Positions 7,781 to 16,494 of a stretch of 64,000 nucleotides of DNA are shown here, piece by piece (position 1 is the first letter of the stretch; each line of letters opens with the position of its first letter). The stretch spans positions 310,001-374,000 of the forward strand of contig NZ_JAHQRJ010000002.1 in the NCBI RefSeq assembly GCF_019052805.1, read 5' to 3'. Source of the DNA: Noviherbaspirillum sp. L7-7A. GTDB lineage: Bacteria > Pseudomonadota > Gammaproteobacteria > Burkholderiales > Burkholderiaceae_D. A program made the position numbers and the translations under genes. The notes beneath the pieces were generated by a model. The model made no database searches, was not told the origin of the DNA, and worked only from the letters and a program-made list of their open reading frames with translations.

Positions 7781-9309
7781 GTAGATTTTCCAATTTGTTT
7801 TTGCAATTCTCTTTTCAACACCTTGCCTATGCCGTTCTTAGGCAAGTCAAAGACGTAAATATACCGTTTTGGACGTTTAAAGCGCGCGATTGCATTCAAG
7901 CAGTGCGCATTTAAGTCGGCATCTTCGACAACGGTACCTGGCTGTCGTACGATGAATGCTACTACCGACTCTCCCCACTCCGGATCCGGCGCACCCACCA
8001 CGGATACCTCGGCAACTCCCGGATGCGTCAGCAGGACTTCCTCCACCTCGCGTGGATAGATATTAGTGCCGCCGCTAATGATCACGTCCTTGGAACGGTC
8101 ACGCAAATGCAGCAGGCCGCGCTCGTCGATTAAACCGACATCGCCGGTTCGCAATGCACCGTCGATGACCGTGCTAGCCGTTGCCTGAGGGTTATTCCAG
8201 TATCCAGCCATCACGACCGGGCCACGCACCATCACTTCGCCAAGCTCTCCAGCTGCAACCGGACAACCGTCGTTATCCACAATTGATACCTGCACTGAGG
8301 TCATCGGAAAGCCGACAGAGCCGAGCAGCTGACTGTCACCTGCATTCACCGCAGCACCAATTTGATCTGCGCTAATGCGGGAAATCGTCATCGGGCTTTC
8401 ACCCTGGCCGTAAACCTGAGCAATTCTTGGACCGAAGCTCTGTACAGCCGTCTTGATGTCTTCCATGTAGAACGGCGCACCGCCCACTAGCAGGGCGCGC
8501 AGGCCAGAGGGGCGGACATTGTTCTCATTGGCATAACGCACCATGCGCTGGACCATCGTCGGCGCTGCAAACAGACTTGCACGTTGATGGGTATCCAGCA
8601 GCCTGAACAGTTCAGCCTCGTCGAAGCCGCCCGACTCAGGCAACACTTGTGTGCCACCTTTGATCCAATAGGGAATGCTATAGATGCCTGAGCCGTGTGA
8701 TACTGGTGCCACATGGATAAGCGCATCGCCCTGGCTCACCGACTGCACGTCGGAAAAGAAGTTAAGTGCCACATTTACCAAGTTGGCATGCGTGATCATG
8801 ACGCCTTTTGAGCGGCCTGTGGTGCCGCTTGTAAAGAACAACCACGCCACAGCATTCTCGTCATGTGTGCGGCCAACCGACAATTGTGGTGACCCTAGCG
8901 CATTGAGATAAGCGTCTTCCCCAGCGTCGATGACATCGAGCTGAGCCTTTATCGTTGGGTGTTCACGCAAGGCAGCGGCAAGCGATCCCTGCGAAAGGCA
9001 CTTGCGGGTGCCTGCATCTTGAGCCATCGCCGCAATTTCGTTAGGGTGTAGTTTGCTGTTGACTGGCACTACGCACAACTCCGCCCGCCAGGCTGCCAGC
9101 AAGCTTTCGATGTATTCTGGACAGTTCTTCATTACAAGCAACAGCCGGTCGCCTGGTTGCAGCCCAAGATCTTGTCTGAACCAATGCGCGAGTGCACCAA
9201 CGCGTTGGTCGAGTTCTCGGTAGGTGCGGCGGATCTGGTCACCGCAAGCAATTGCGGTGCAATCTGGGTACATCTGGACGCTGCGCTGAAATAATTGGCT
9301 GAGGTTCAT
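7777..9309 (-). CDS. class I adenylate-forming acyl-CoA ligase
   Basis: 510-residue AMP-dependent CoA ligase that activates a carboxylic acid through an acyl-adenylate. Signature motifs: P-loop-like FFTSGTTGRSKGVMITHANL (about residue 170), YGQGESPM (about 305), the hinge/Asp segment LRTGDVGLIDERGLLHLRDR (about 395), SGGTNIYPREVEEVL (about 420) and the catalytic-Lys region PKNGIGKVLKREL near the C-terminus. The ATG at 9309 gives the usual family N-terminus; an in-frame TTG at 9360 is less likely. It lies 51 bases after the thiolase gene and overlaps gntR by four bases, so it belongs to the same operon. The substrate could be a branched, aromatic or medium-chain acid brought in by the Liv transporter. 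Confidence 0.92.
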   Translation of the reverse strand: MNLSQLFQRSVQMYPDCTAIACGDQIRRTYRELDQRVGALAHWFRQDLGLQPGDRLLLVMKNCPEYIESLLAAWRAELCVVPVNSKLHPNEIAAMAQDAGTRKCLSQGSLAAALREHPTIKAQLDVIDAGEDAYLNALGSPQLSVGRTHDENAVAWLFFTSGTTGRSKGVMITHANLVNVALNFFSDVQSVSQGDALIHVAPVSHGSGIYSIPYWIKGGTQVLPESGGFDEAELFRLLDTHQRASLFAAPTMVQRMVRYANENNVRPSGLRALLVGGAPFYMEDIKTAVQSFGPRIAQVYGQGESPMTISRISADQIGAAVNAGDSQLLGSVGFPMTSVQVSIVDNDGCPVAAGELGEVMVRGPVVMAGYWNNPQATASTVIDGALRTGDVGLIDERGLLHLRDRSKDVIISGGTNIYPREVEEVLLTHPGVAEVSVVGAPDPEWGESVVAFIVRQPGTVVEDADLNAHCLNAIARFKRPKRYIYVFDLPKNGIGKVLKRELQKQIGKST

Positions 9310-9360
9310 GGCTGGCAATCTAATGATCAGGGTAGGGTTGATCGGCGTGGCGAAGTGCAA

Positions 9361-10602
9361 CTAGGAGCGCCCGAGAATCGTGATGCAGGTGGTCGCTTCC
9401 TCGACACCAGAAAAGCCCCCGCCATTCTCGGCGATGGCGAAACGCGCATTTTCCACTTGGCGTGGTCCTGCCTCGCGGCGCAGTTGCGTAACCATTTCGA
9501 AGATCTGCGCCAGGCCGGTAGCACCGACCGGGTGGCCGCGCGACAGCAGTCCACCGGACACGTTGATTGGGATCTGCCCGCCCAGCGTGGTGGCGCCGGT
9601 CTCGGCCATCATTCCACCTTCTCCAAATACGCAGAAGCTGAGTGCTTCGGTTTGCTGAATCTCGGCGAATGCCGTGGCGTCGTGTACTTCGGCTAACGAC
9701 ATATCGTCTGGGCCCACGCCGGCGATCTCGTACGCTTCATTGGCAGCGAGGTAGCACAGATGGCGGTCGTACTGGTCGGCGCGGCGGTCAGTTGCGCTGC
9801 GCATCACACTAGCCAATATTTCAACCGCGCGGCCGCGCTGTAACCGTTGTAGCCCATCTTCGTTGCAGACAATGGCCGCCGCCGCGCCGTCGCTGATTGG
9901 AGCACACATCGGGAGCGTCAGCGGCCAGGATACGGCCCGCGCCGAGAGCACTTCGTCGATTGTCAGCGGGTACTGAAATTGCGCCAACGGATTGCGCGTG
10001 GAGTGGACATGGTTTTTGGCGGCTACGGCAGCTATCTGGCGCTCGGTCGTGCCATAGGTTTTCATGTGCAGGCGAGCCAAACTCGCGTAAATATCCATGA
10101 ATACGCTACGTTTGCCAGGCTCGACATAGCCCGCTGGTAGGGGAATGTCGCTCGACAACGACATCAGGTAGCGTAGCTGCTGCTCAGCGGTATGCACGTC
10201 CCAACCGCCGTCGAATACGGCAAAACTGCGCTCCTTGTCGTTTGAGAACAGCTTGTCGACACCCACTGCAAGGCAGATATCCGCTGCACCGGAAGCAACA
10301 TGCAGCCTAGCAGCGTTAAGCGCGGTGCTGGAGCTGGCGCATGCGTTCTCGACATTGGTGACAGGTATCCCCGTAATGCCCATTGCCCCCAGCGCAATCT
10401 GGCCAGAAACCATAAACTGCCCTTCCATTGCCCCCTGTCCAGCAGTCGCGAAATAGGCAGCCTGCAGGGCGCTGCTGTCGCAGCCAGCATCCCTCAGTGC
10501 CGCGGATACAGCCTCGCGGACGAGGTCTTTCACGCTGCGCTCTAGTTGTTTGGCAAACGGCGTCATGCCCACGCCAACGATATAAGTTTTTTCAATTTTC
10601 AT
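9361..10602 (-). CDS. thiolase family protein (SCP-x / lipid-transfer type)
   Basis: 413 residues. The N-terminus (YIVGVGMTPFAK) and the nucleophile segment VENACASSSTALNAARL near residue 83, together with SRGHPVGATG near residue 355, place it among thiolases of the SCP-x type, which carry out thiolytic cleavage of 3-ketoacyl-CoA or act as acetyl-CoA acetyltransferases. The start at 10602 is supported by AGGAG seven bases upstream and overlaps the end of livF by 11 bases. With the downstream CoA ligase it indicates that the imported acid is activated and cleaved. Members of this subgroup often act on branched or steroid-type side chains; that is family knowledge, not shown here. Confidence 0.88.
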   Translation of the reverse strand: MKIEKTYIVGVGMTPFAKQLERSVKDLVREAVSAALRDAGCDSSALQAAYFATAGQGAMEGQFMVSGQIALGAMGITGIPVTNVENACASSSTALNAARLHVASGAADICLAVGVDKLFSNDKERSFAVFDGGWDVHTAEQQLRYLMSLSSDIPLPAGYVEPGKRSVFMDIYASLARLHMKTYGTTERQIAAVAAKNHVHSTRNPLAQFQYPLTIDEVLSARAVSWPLTLPMCAPISDGAAAAIVCNEDGLQRLQRGRAVEILASVMRSATDRRADQYDRHLCYLAANEAYEIAGVGPDDMSLAEVHDATAFAEIQQTEALSFCVFGEGGMMAETGATTLGGQIPINVSGGLLSRGHPVGATGLAQIFEMVTQLRREAGPRQVENARFAIAENGGGFSGVEEATTCITILGRS

Positions 10603-11305
10603 TGGATACTCCTGTCGTAATGATCGATTCAACATGTTCGCGCTGGGCGTCGAGTTCCTTTGACGTCCCTGACCAGGCCACAGCGCCATGGTCGAGTACA
10701 TACTGACGGTTCGCCAGGCGCATCGGCACCTTTAGGTTCTGTTCCACCAGTACAAGTCCTGTTCCCAAGCGATGCACTTGCAAGAAAATCTCGATCAGCT
10801 CGTCGACGATCTTGGGCGCCAAGCCCTCCGTCGGTTCATCCAGGAGTAATATTGTTGGATTACCCAATAGCGCCCTAGCGATCGATAACATCTGTTGCTC
10901 GCCGCCGGACAACTGATCGCCACCGAAGCCAATGCGCTCTCCCAGCCGCGGGAAGATTTCCAAGACGCGCTGAATAGTCCAGTAACCCGGCTTGTAGGCG
11001 AGAGTGCCCATGCGCAAGTTTTCATGCACGGTCAGGTTGGGAAAGATTCTGCGGGTGTCGGGAACGAAACCCACGCCGAGGCGGCTGATTTGCTCGACCG
11101 ACAGCCTTGTGATATCCCGCTGCTGGAAGAGACGCTTTCCTTTAGATAAGGGCAGCAGGCCCATCATCGCCTTCAGCGTGGTTGACTTGCCAGCGCCGTT
11201 CCTGCCGACGATGGCAATAATTTCATTTTCTGATGCCTCGATGCTGACGTCACTGAGTACGCGTGCCAGCCCGTAGTGCACAGAAGCTCCGTCGAGAACC
11301 ATCAT
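10592..11305 (-). CDS. livF: branched-chain amino acid-type ABC transporter ATP-binding protein
   Basis: 237-residue LivF-type ATPase. Walker A GRNGAGKST (about residues 35-43), Q-loop region with VPDTRRIFPNLTV, ABC signature LSGGEQQML, Walker B ILLLDEP and H-loop equivalent LVEQNL (Gln rather than His after the strand, normal for LivF). It energises uptake through LivH/LivM at the inner membrane. Its ATG overlaps the livG stop by four bases (ATGA). The presence of a thiolase and a CoA ligase in the same operon argues that the real ligand is a carboxylic acid rather than an amino acid. Confidence 0.93.
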   Translation of the reverse strand: MMVLDGASVHYGLARVLSDVSIEASENEIIAIVGRNGAGKSTTLKAMMGLLPLSKGKRLFQQRDITRLSVEQISRLGVGFVPDTRRIFPNLTVHENLRMGTLAYKPGYWTIQRVLEIFPRLGERIGFGGDQLSGGEQQMLSIARALLGNPTILLLDEPTEGLAPKIVDELIEIFLQVHRLGTGLVLVEQNLKVPMRLANRQYVLDHGAVAWSGTSKELDAQREHVESIITTGVSNEN

Positions 11306-12057
11306 GCTGGGGCCTCCTCGCCAAGATAAACGGAACGCACGGTCTGGTCGGCCCGGATTACTTGCGGCACACCGCAGGCAATCTTGCGGCCGTTGCTCAT
11401 TACAACGATTTCGTCCGACAGGGACATGACCGCATCCATGTTGTGCTCGATCAGCAGCACAGTCCGCCCCTCGGCTGCGGAACGAATCAGCTGTGTGGCT
11501 CTATCAATTTCATGGTGGCCAATACCGGCAAGCGGCTCGTCGAGAAGCAGGATGGTAGGCTGAGGCAGTAGCGTGACGCCCAACTCCAGCGCCCGTTGCA
11601 GACCGTACGAGATCGTTCCCGCTATCTCGTCGCGGTACGCGACTAGACCGGTAAGTTCAAGCATCGCATCGATGTCGTGCTGCAGTTGCCTGTCGTAGCG
11701 CGTCGCAACCCAGAACGGCAGGAACCGGGAACGCTTGATTTGAGCAGCAATACGCAGATTCTCCGCAACCGTCATTTCGGGATAGGTCTTGGTGATCTGG
11801 AAGCTGCGTCCGATGCCGGCGCGTGCACGCTTGTATGCTGGCATGGCGGATATATCAGCACCATTGCAAAGGACGATCCCCTTGTTTTGGAAAAGCCGCC
11901 CCGCCAATACATTTAGCAACGTGGTCTTTCCGGCGCCATTAGGGCCGATTAGGCCATAGTTCCGGCCTGCTTCGAACTGGTGGCTGAACCCGTCGATCGC
12001 CTTGAGCGCGCCAAAGCTGACCGTAACGTCACGGCATTCGAGTGCAATTTGTGTCAT
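11302..12057 (-). CDS. livG: branched-chain amino acid-type ABC transporter ATP-binding protein
   Basis: 251-residue LivG-type ATPase starting MTQIALECRDVTVSFG at 12057, with a GGAG ribosome binding site. Walker A GPNGAGKTT, signature-like segment ISYGLQRALELG (the usual SGG triad is replaced by SYG, common in LivG proteins), Walker B ILLLDEPLAGI and IEHNMDAVMSL as the H-loop. It pairs with LivF. The start codon overlaps the livM stop (ATGA, 12054-12057), indicating translational coupling. Confidence 0.93.
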   Translation of the reverse strand: MTQIALECRDVTVSFGALKAIDGFSHQFEAGRNYGLIGPNGAGKTTLLNVLAGRLFQNKGIVLCNGADISAMPAYKRARAGIGRSFQITKTYPEMTVAENLRIAAQIKRSRFLPFWVATRYDRQLQHDIDAMLELTGLVAYRDEIAGTISYGLQRALELGVTLLPQPTILLLDEPLAGIGHHEIDRATQLIRSAAEGRTVLLIEHNMDAVMSLSDEIVVMSNGRKIACGVPQVIRADQTVRSVYLGEEAPA

Positions 12058-13010
12058 GGCTTTCTCCGTTGCGCACGAGTAGCGAGGCGGCGAGCCTCGC
12101 CTAAGAAGCCTTTTGGAAAATAGATGGTAGCCAGAATGAATACCACGCCAAGTACCCCATACCAGTATTGTGTCTGTCCGCTCAGCCACTCCTTGAGGAG
12201 CTCAAACAGGATCACACCGCCCACAGGCCCCCACAGTGTCCCGGCGCCGCCCAGCAGTGTCATGATGATGACGTCGCCAGAGGTGGTCCAATGCAGCATC
12301 TGCGGATTGACGAACATAAGCAGCGAAGCTAGCAGCGCGCTGGCCAGGCCGCTGATGCCGCCTGACACGAGGAAGGTAATTTGCTTAATACCGTGAACAT
12401 CGTAGCCGAGCTGCTCAGTGCGGATCTCGTTCTGCGCAACGCCTTGCATGACCCGGCCGAATGGCGAGGCCCTTAACATCGCCACACAGGCCACCACAAT
12501 TGTGAACAGCACGACGACATACCAGTAAAACGCCTGGGTTGTGAAAAAATCGACACCAAACAATTGCGGCCGGGTGACACCAGCGATGCCATCGGCACCA
12601 CCCGTCAATTCTCGCAACTTGCTATCGGCAAGGATGTAGAGCAGCTGCGACAGCGCAAGCGTTACGAGTGAGAAAAAGATGCCAGATACGCGCAGCGCGA
12701 AGAAGCTGAAGATCCACGCCAGTAGCGAGGCTGCAGCCATGGCGGCCATTGTACTGGCCTCGAAGGACCAGCCGTAGCGCTGGGTAAAGATGGCAACGAT
12801 ATAGCCTCCCATTCCCAGGAAACTGGCATGGCCGAACGACACCATGCCGATGGAACCGAACACGAGATCGAAGCCGAGCGCGAAGATTGACCAGATCATC
12901 ACAAGCAGCGCAAGGTTCAGGAAAAAGTCATTCTGCGTCGCAAATGGTAGTGCGATGACAGTCGCACCGATCAGAACGGCAATGGCTAAGTCAAAACGGC
13001 GGGCGCTCAT
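12054..13010 (-). CDS. livM: branched-chain amino acid-type ABC transporter permease
   Basis: 318-residue LivM-type inner-membrane permease with about eight to ten hydrophobic spans. The conserved start of the core, FDLVFGSIGMVSFGHASFLG, lies around residues 48-67, and the cytoplasmic coupling region (RASPFGRVMQGVAQNEIRTE) around residues 180-200. It forms the translocation pore with LivH. Its ATG overlaps the livH stop by four bases. Sequence intact. Confidence 0.93.
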   Translation of the reverse strand: MSARRFDLAIAVLIGATVIALPFATQNDFFLNLALLVMIWSIFALGFDLVFGSIGMVSFGHASFLGMGGYIVAIFTQRYGWSFEASTMAAMAAASLLAWIFSFFALRVSGIFFSLVTLALSQLLYILADSKLRELTGGADGIAGVTRPQLFGVDFFTTQAFYWYVVVLFTIVVACVAMLRASPFGRVMQGVAQNEIRTEQLGYDVHGIKQITFLVSGGISGLASALLASLLMFVNPQMLHWTTSGDVIIMTLLGGAGTLWGPVGGVILFELLKEWLSGQTQYWYGVLGVVFILATIYFPKGFLGEARRLATRAQRRKP

Positions 13011-13864
13011 GCTGACCTCACAGGACGGGAAAACAACCCTTGGGGGCGGGTCATTAAGGTCGCGATCAGCAGCGAAAACGTCAGCACATCGACCCAGCTC
13101 GGCGCGAACGTATAACCAACCGCTCGCACCATGCCGATCAGGATCGCTGCGGCGACCACGCCGCGGATGTTGCCAAGACCACCCAGGATAACCACGATGA
13201 AGCAGTCGATGATTACAGTAGTGGCCATGCCAAGCTCAATCGGAAACAGCGGCGCGGCGATTGCGCCGGCGAGTCCAGCCAGTCCTGCGCCAAGCCCGAA
13301 CACGGCGTTGCGAATGCTTGCCGCACGCAGCCCTAAGATCTGTACCATCTCGGCGTCGCTGCTGGCGGCGCGCACTTTCATACCGAAGGTGCTGCGCTCA
13401 AGAGCCAGGAACAGCGCGATGGAAACAACTGCGCCAAAGATGATGACAAAAAGCCGATAGACCGGGATGGTGCTGCCAAAAAGCACTATCGTTCCTGCGA
13501 GTGCATCGGGCATCGGCGTTTCCTTGTAACCCAATCCCCAAGTGAATTTGACGGCTTCGGTAATGACGAGGATGAAGCCAAATGTCAGAATCAATTGGTA
13601 GAAGTGCGGTCGCGCATAAAGTGGACGCAGCGCTAGTCGCTCCATGGCGAATCCAGTCGCCGCCGTGACTAGGGTGGCCACTACCAGTCCCAGTGTAAAA
13701 GAGCCTGTGCGGCGGCTGATGTCGAAGGCAACATAGGCGCCGAGCATGTACAAGGCACCGTGGGCAAAGTTGATGACGCCAAGCATGCCGAAAATAAGCG
13801 TTAGGCCTGAGGCAAGCAGGAAAAGGAGCATGCCAAGGCTAAGCCCGATAATGATCATAGACAT
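13007..13864 (-). CDS. livH: branched-chain amino acid-type ABC transporter permease
   Basis: 285-residue LivH-type permease with multiple membrane spans. The family segment IFGMLGVINFAHGALYMLGA is near residues 24-43, and the cytoplasmic loop with FGMKVRAASSDAEMVQILG lies around residue 170. I chose the ATG at 13864, which has AAGG six bases upstream; a second ATG follows two codons later. The gap to livK contains a hairpin, so livK may be expressed more strongly than the permeases, as is common for binding-protein genes. Confidence 0.92.
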   Translation of the reverse strand: MSMIIIGLSLGMLLFLLASGLTLIFGMLGVINFAHGALYMLGAYVAFDISRRTGSFTLGLVVATLVTAATGFAMERLALRPLYARPHFYQLILTFGFILVITEAVKFTWGLGYKETPMPDALAGTIVLFGSTIPVYRLFVIIFGAVVSIALFLALERSTFGMKVRAASSDAEMVQILGLRAASIRNAVFGLGAGLAGLAGAIAAPLFPIELGMATTVIIDCFIVVILGGLGNIRGVVAAAILIGMVRAVGYTFAPSWVDVLTFSLLIATLMTRPQGLFSRPVRSA

Positions 13865-13927
13865 AGAAAGCCTTACAAAAATGCAGGAGCGCAAATATGC
13901 GTAAGCCAGTGATGCCGCCACTGTCGA

Positions 13928-13954
13928 CCTGCCGACAACAACTTTGCCGGCAGG
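13928..13954 (-). promoter_or_regulatory. livK-livH intercistronic hairpin
   Basis: Perfect 7-bp inverted repeat CCTGCCG (13928-13934) / CGGCAGG (13948-13954) with a 13-base loop and no T-run. It lies between livK and livH. Such hairpins commonly stabilise the upstream binding-protein mRNA or attenuate readthrough; function here is inferred. Confidence 0.45.
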
Positions 13955-13982
13955 GATCGTCAGCTTGTTTGTGGCAGCACCC

Positions 13983-15173
13983 TCAGTTGTGGCAAGGTTC
14001 GAAGATCTGATTGGGTGGGTACACCTTCACAATCTTCATCATGAGCGCTGGGTTCGGATCGCGGCCGGGCACCACTTCGCCCCACAGACCGTCCTGCAAT
14101 GCTTGGTGATCGCATGCACGCATCTCCTTGCGGCCTTCGACAGAGTTCTCACGCACGCTACTGGCCATTGCATCTACCCATTTTTCCTTGTCCCAGGTGC
14201 CAGTTTTTTCGACGACATCCAGCCACCATGCCATGCCGTCGTAGGCTTCACCTGCGGCCATCGATGGGAACTCGTTGTATTTTTTTCGGTACGCATCGAC
14301 AAATTTCTTATTGGCCGGATTGTCGATGGTGTAGTGGTAGCGAACGCCGGAATTGACGCCAATAGAGGCGGGACCCACAGCTGCAGCCATCGTTTCATCG
14401 GCAATCACGGGTCCGAAGATTTTCTTTGTCTTGGCGAGATTCACTTGACCAGCCTGCTTGACTAGCGTGACCGCGTCAGATCCGGTTTGGAACAGGACTA
14501 CGCTGTCAGCGTCCGATTTAGCGACCTTGTCGACGATGGTGGAAAAGTCGCGATTCCCCAATGGAGGAAAGTCAGCGCCAACAATTTGAACACCGGCTTT
14601 TTCCGCCTCCTTGCGATACCACTCCCAGCTATCGCGCGTGGCCTGATAGTCGGCAATCACGCCATAGACCCGCTTTAGTTTTTGGTCCTTGGTGTAGTTC
14701 AGCGCCATTCGCTGTTCCATGCCAAGGGTATTTGACGTGCGAAAGGTGTAGCGAGAGGCTCCAGGCACAGTAATCTTATCGTCGGCCGAGATCGTGACCA
14801 AGTGCGGGACTTTGCGTTGCTTGGCGATGTTCATAATTGCCAATGTCGAAGAGGAACTGACTGCGCCAAAAATCATCTGCGCGCCATCGGCAATTAAACG
14901 CGTCGTTTTCTGAACAGCTGGCTGGGGTTTCGTCTCGTCATCTTCCCAGCTCACCTTGATCGGTTTTCCCAGGACCTTGCTACCGCGTTGTTCGATGGCA
15001 ATTTCGACGCCCTTGCGCATGTCATCTCCAAACATGCCGTACGTTCCTGACAGCGACACTACACCGCCGATATAGAAGGTGTCTGGATCCGCCGCGTGCG
15101 CATTCGCGATACTAAAAAGTGCGGCTATAACGGCGCTTGTGGCGTGCTTAGCGGCAAGTATTCCTTTTGTCAT
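13983..15173 (-). CDS. ABC transporter substrate-binding protein (LivK/peripla_BP_6 type)
   Basis: 396-residue periplasmic binding protein with a signal peptide (about residues 1-27, cleavage after NAHA). The mature start has the family pattern FYIGGVVSLSGTYGMFGDDM followed by KGVEIAIEQ. It captures ligand for LivHMGF. First gene of the operon with a strong AGGAGA ribosome binding site and a visible promoter at 15223-15251. The C-terminal tail (RACDHQALQDGLWGEV, GRDPNP) resembles binding proteins for aromatic or short acyl substrates more than leucine-specific LivJ/K; that is a weak inference. Confidence 0.9.
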   Translation of the reverse strand: MTKGILAAKHATSAVIAALFSIANAHAADPDTFYIGGVVSLSGTYGMFGDDMRKGVEIAIEQRGSKVLGKPIKVSWEDDETKPQPAVQKTTRLIADGAQMIFGAVSSSSTLAIMNIAKQRKVPHLVTISADDKITVPGASRYTFRTSNTLGMEQRMALNYTKDQKLKRVYGVIADYQATRDSWEWYRKEAEKAGVQIVGADFPPLGNRDFSTIVDKVAKSDADSVVLFQTGSDAVTLVKQAGQVNLAKTKKIFGPVIADETMAAAVGPASIGVNSGVRYHYTIDNPANKKFVDAYRKKYNEFPSMAAGEAYDGMAWWLDVVEKTGTWDKEKWVDAMASSVRENSVEGRKEMRACDHQALQDGLWGEVVPGRDPNPALMMKIVKVYPPNQIFEPCHN

Positions 15174-15201
15174 GAAAGTCTCCTAATGTGCGTTCTTGGT
15201 T

Positions 15202-15219
15202 TATGTAACATGTCACATA
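15202..15219 (-). promoter_or_regulatory. 18-bp near-perfect palindrome, probable operator of the liv operon
   Basis: TATGTAACATGTCACATA matches its own reverse complement at all but one symmetric pair. It starts three bases past the -10 box, so it covers the expected transcription start. This is an ideal place for repression, most likely by the GntR protein encoded at the operon's end. Confidence 0.6.
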
Positions 15220-15222
15220 CGA

Positions 15223-15251
15223 TTTATAACACATCAGAAGCATTAGTCTAA
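15223..15251 (-). promoter_or_regulatory. sigma-70 type promoter for livK operon
   Basis: On the minus strand, -35 TTAGAC (15246-15251) and -10 TATAAA (15223-15228) are separated by exactly 17 bases. The livK start codon is about 50 bases further on. Confidence 0.6.
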
Positions 15252-15520
15252 TATCTTTGTGTTAAATTTTGGACTCCGCTACCGCCGGCGTGAATGCCAT
15301 TTGGACAATGCTGTACCGTGACACGCCGTTCGTAATGCATGGTCTTATAATGTTTAAGTGACAACACATTCACGGTGGCAGCATCTGAATGTTTGTGAGT
15401 CATGGGTTTAACTTTGATTTACACATCAAAGCGCCCAGGCTTGCGGTAGAGAGACACGCTCGTCGATGGCGGAATAAAAATCGTGAAAGCATTCTGTTTA
15501 AAAACCAGTGTGGAGCATCT
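15252..15520. other. upstream region of the HIBADH-like gene
   Basis: AT-richer divergent gap between the livK promoter and the dehydrogenase start. The longer open frame reaching back to 15389 has no ribosome binding site and extends beyond the family's N-terminus. No other gene seen. Confidence 0.4.
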
Positions 15521-16435
15521 ATGAAAGAACCTATGCATGTCGGCTTTTTGGGGCTCGGCCAGATGGGTGGCGCGATGGCCGAACGACTTCTTGGCAAGGA
15601 TTTTCGCTTGCATATCCACGACCCCGTGCGTCCTGCGATGGAGCGATTTGTCGCCACGGGGGCTGTTGCCCATGACTCTCCCAAGTCCGTGGCAGATGCA
15701 GCGGCTATCGTGTTTGCCTGTTTGCCCAACCCGGAGACATCGCTTTCCGTGGCATCAGGGCCTCAGGGGGTGATACATGGTTCCACCATCAAGGTATATG
15801 TGGAGATGTCTACTATTGGGAAGGCGACGATCGAACAGATCGCTGCCAGTCTCAAATCGCAGGCAATTCATACCATTGATGCGCCGGTGACCGGTGGACC
15901 GCCAGTTGCCCGCGCAGGTAAGCTTACGATTATGGTGGCGGGCGAGGCAGCAGTGTTGAAGACCGTGTGGCCACTTTTAGCCACAATCGGTGAGAAGATT
16001 TACACGCTTGGTGAAGAGCCAGGCATGGCACAAGTGATGAAGGTCGTCAATAATTTGATCTTGGCTGCCAACATGATTGTTGCTTGTGAAGGACTGTCGA
16101 TGGGCGCCAAGGCAGGCCTGGATGGGGATATGATGCTGCAGGTTCTCAAAGCTGGCTCGGGGCAAAGCTTTGGTGGTTGCGAAATATTGCGCAGGGGTGT
16201 GGACGGGACTTTTGACTTTGGTGCTGCTCTGTCGACTTGTGACAAAGATGTCACGTTGGGCTTGCGCGATGCAGGCGCTTTGAATGTCGAGATGCCTGTG
16301 ATCGAACAGGCGCGGCAGGTCTGGCACTCAGCTTTCGAAGCAGGCTGGGGTGACCAAGATTTCACGACAATTTTAAAAGTCATTGAACAGAAAAATGGAA
16401 CCTTGGTGCGCAGGAAGCCTTCATCGCAGACTTAA
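15521..16435 (+). CDS. NAD(P)-dependent 3-hydroxyisobutyrate dehydrogenase-family protein
   Basis: 304-residue beta-hydroxyacid dehydrogenase. Rossmann motif VGFLGLGQMGGAMAERLL at the N-terminus; substrate-binding segment DAPVTGGPPVARAGKLTIMV near residue 120; catalytic-Lys helix KVVNNLILAANMI near residue 170. Start at 15521 is backed by GGAG seven bases upstream and by fit to the family. It oxidises a 3-hydroxyacid to a semialdehyde or reduces the reverse; 3-hydroxyisobutyrate is an intermediate of valine breakdown, which would suit a Liv-linked locus. It is divergent from livK and could share the operator region. Confidence 0.9.
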   Translation: MKEPMHVGFLGLGQMGGAMAERLLGKDFRLHIHDPVRPAMERFVATGAVAHDSPKSVADAAAIVFACLPNPETSLSVASGPQGVIHGSTIKVYVEMSTIGKATIEQIAASLKSQAIHTIDAPVTGGPPVARAGKLTIMVAGEAAVLKTVWPLLATIGEKIYTLGEEPGMAQVMKVVNNLILAANMIVACEGLSMGAKAGLDGDMMLQVLKAGSGQSFGGCEILRRGVDGTFDFGAALSTCDKDVTLGLRDAGALNVEMPVIEQARQVWHSAFEAGWGDQDFTTILKVIEQKNGTLVRRKPSSQT

Positions 16436-16494
16436 GCATCGGCAATGAAGCAGGCATGCTCGGGTAAGTAGTCGATGCTGAACAATTCTACTTT

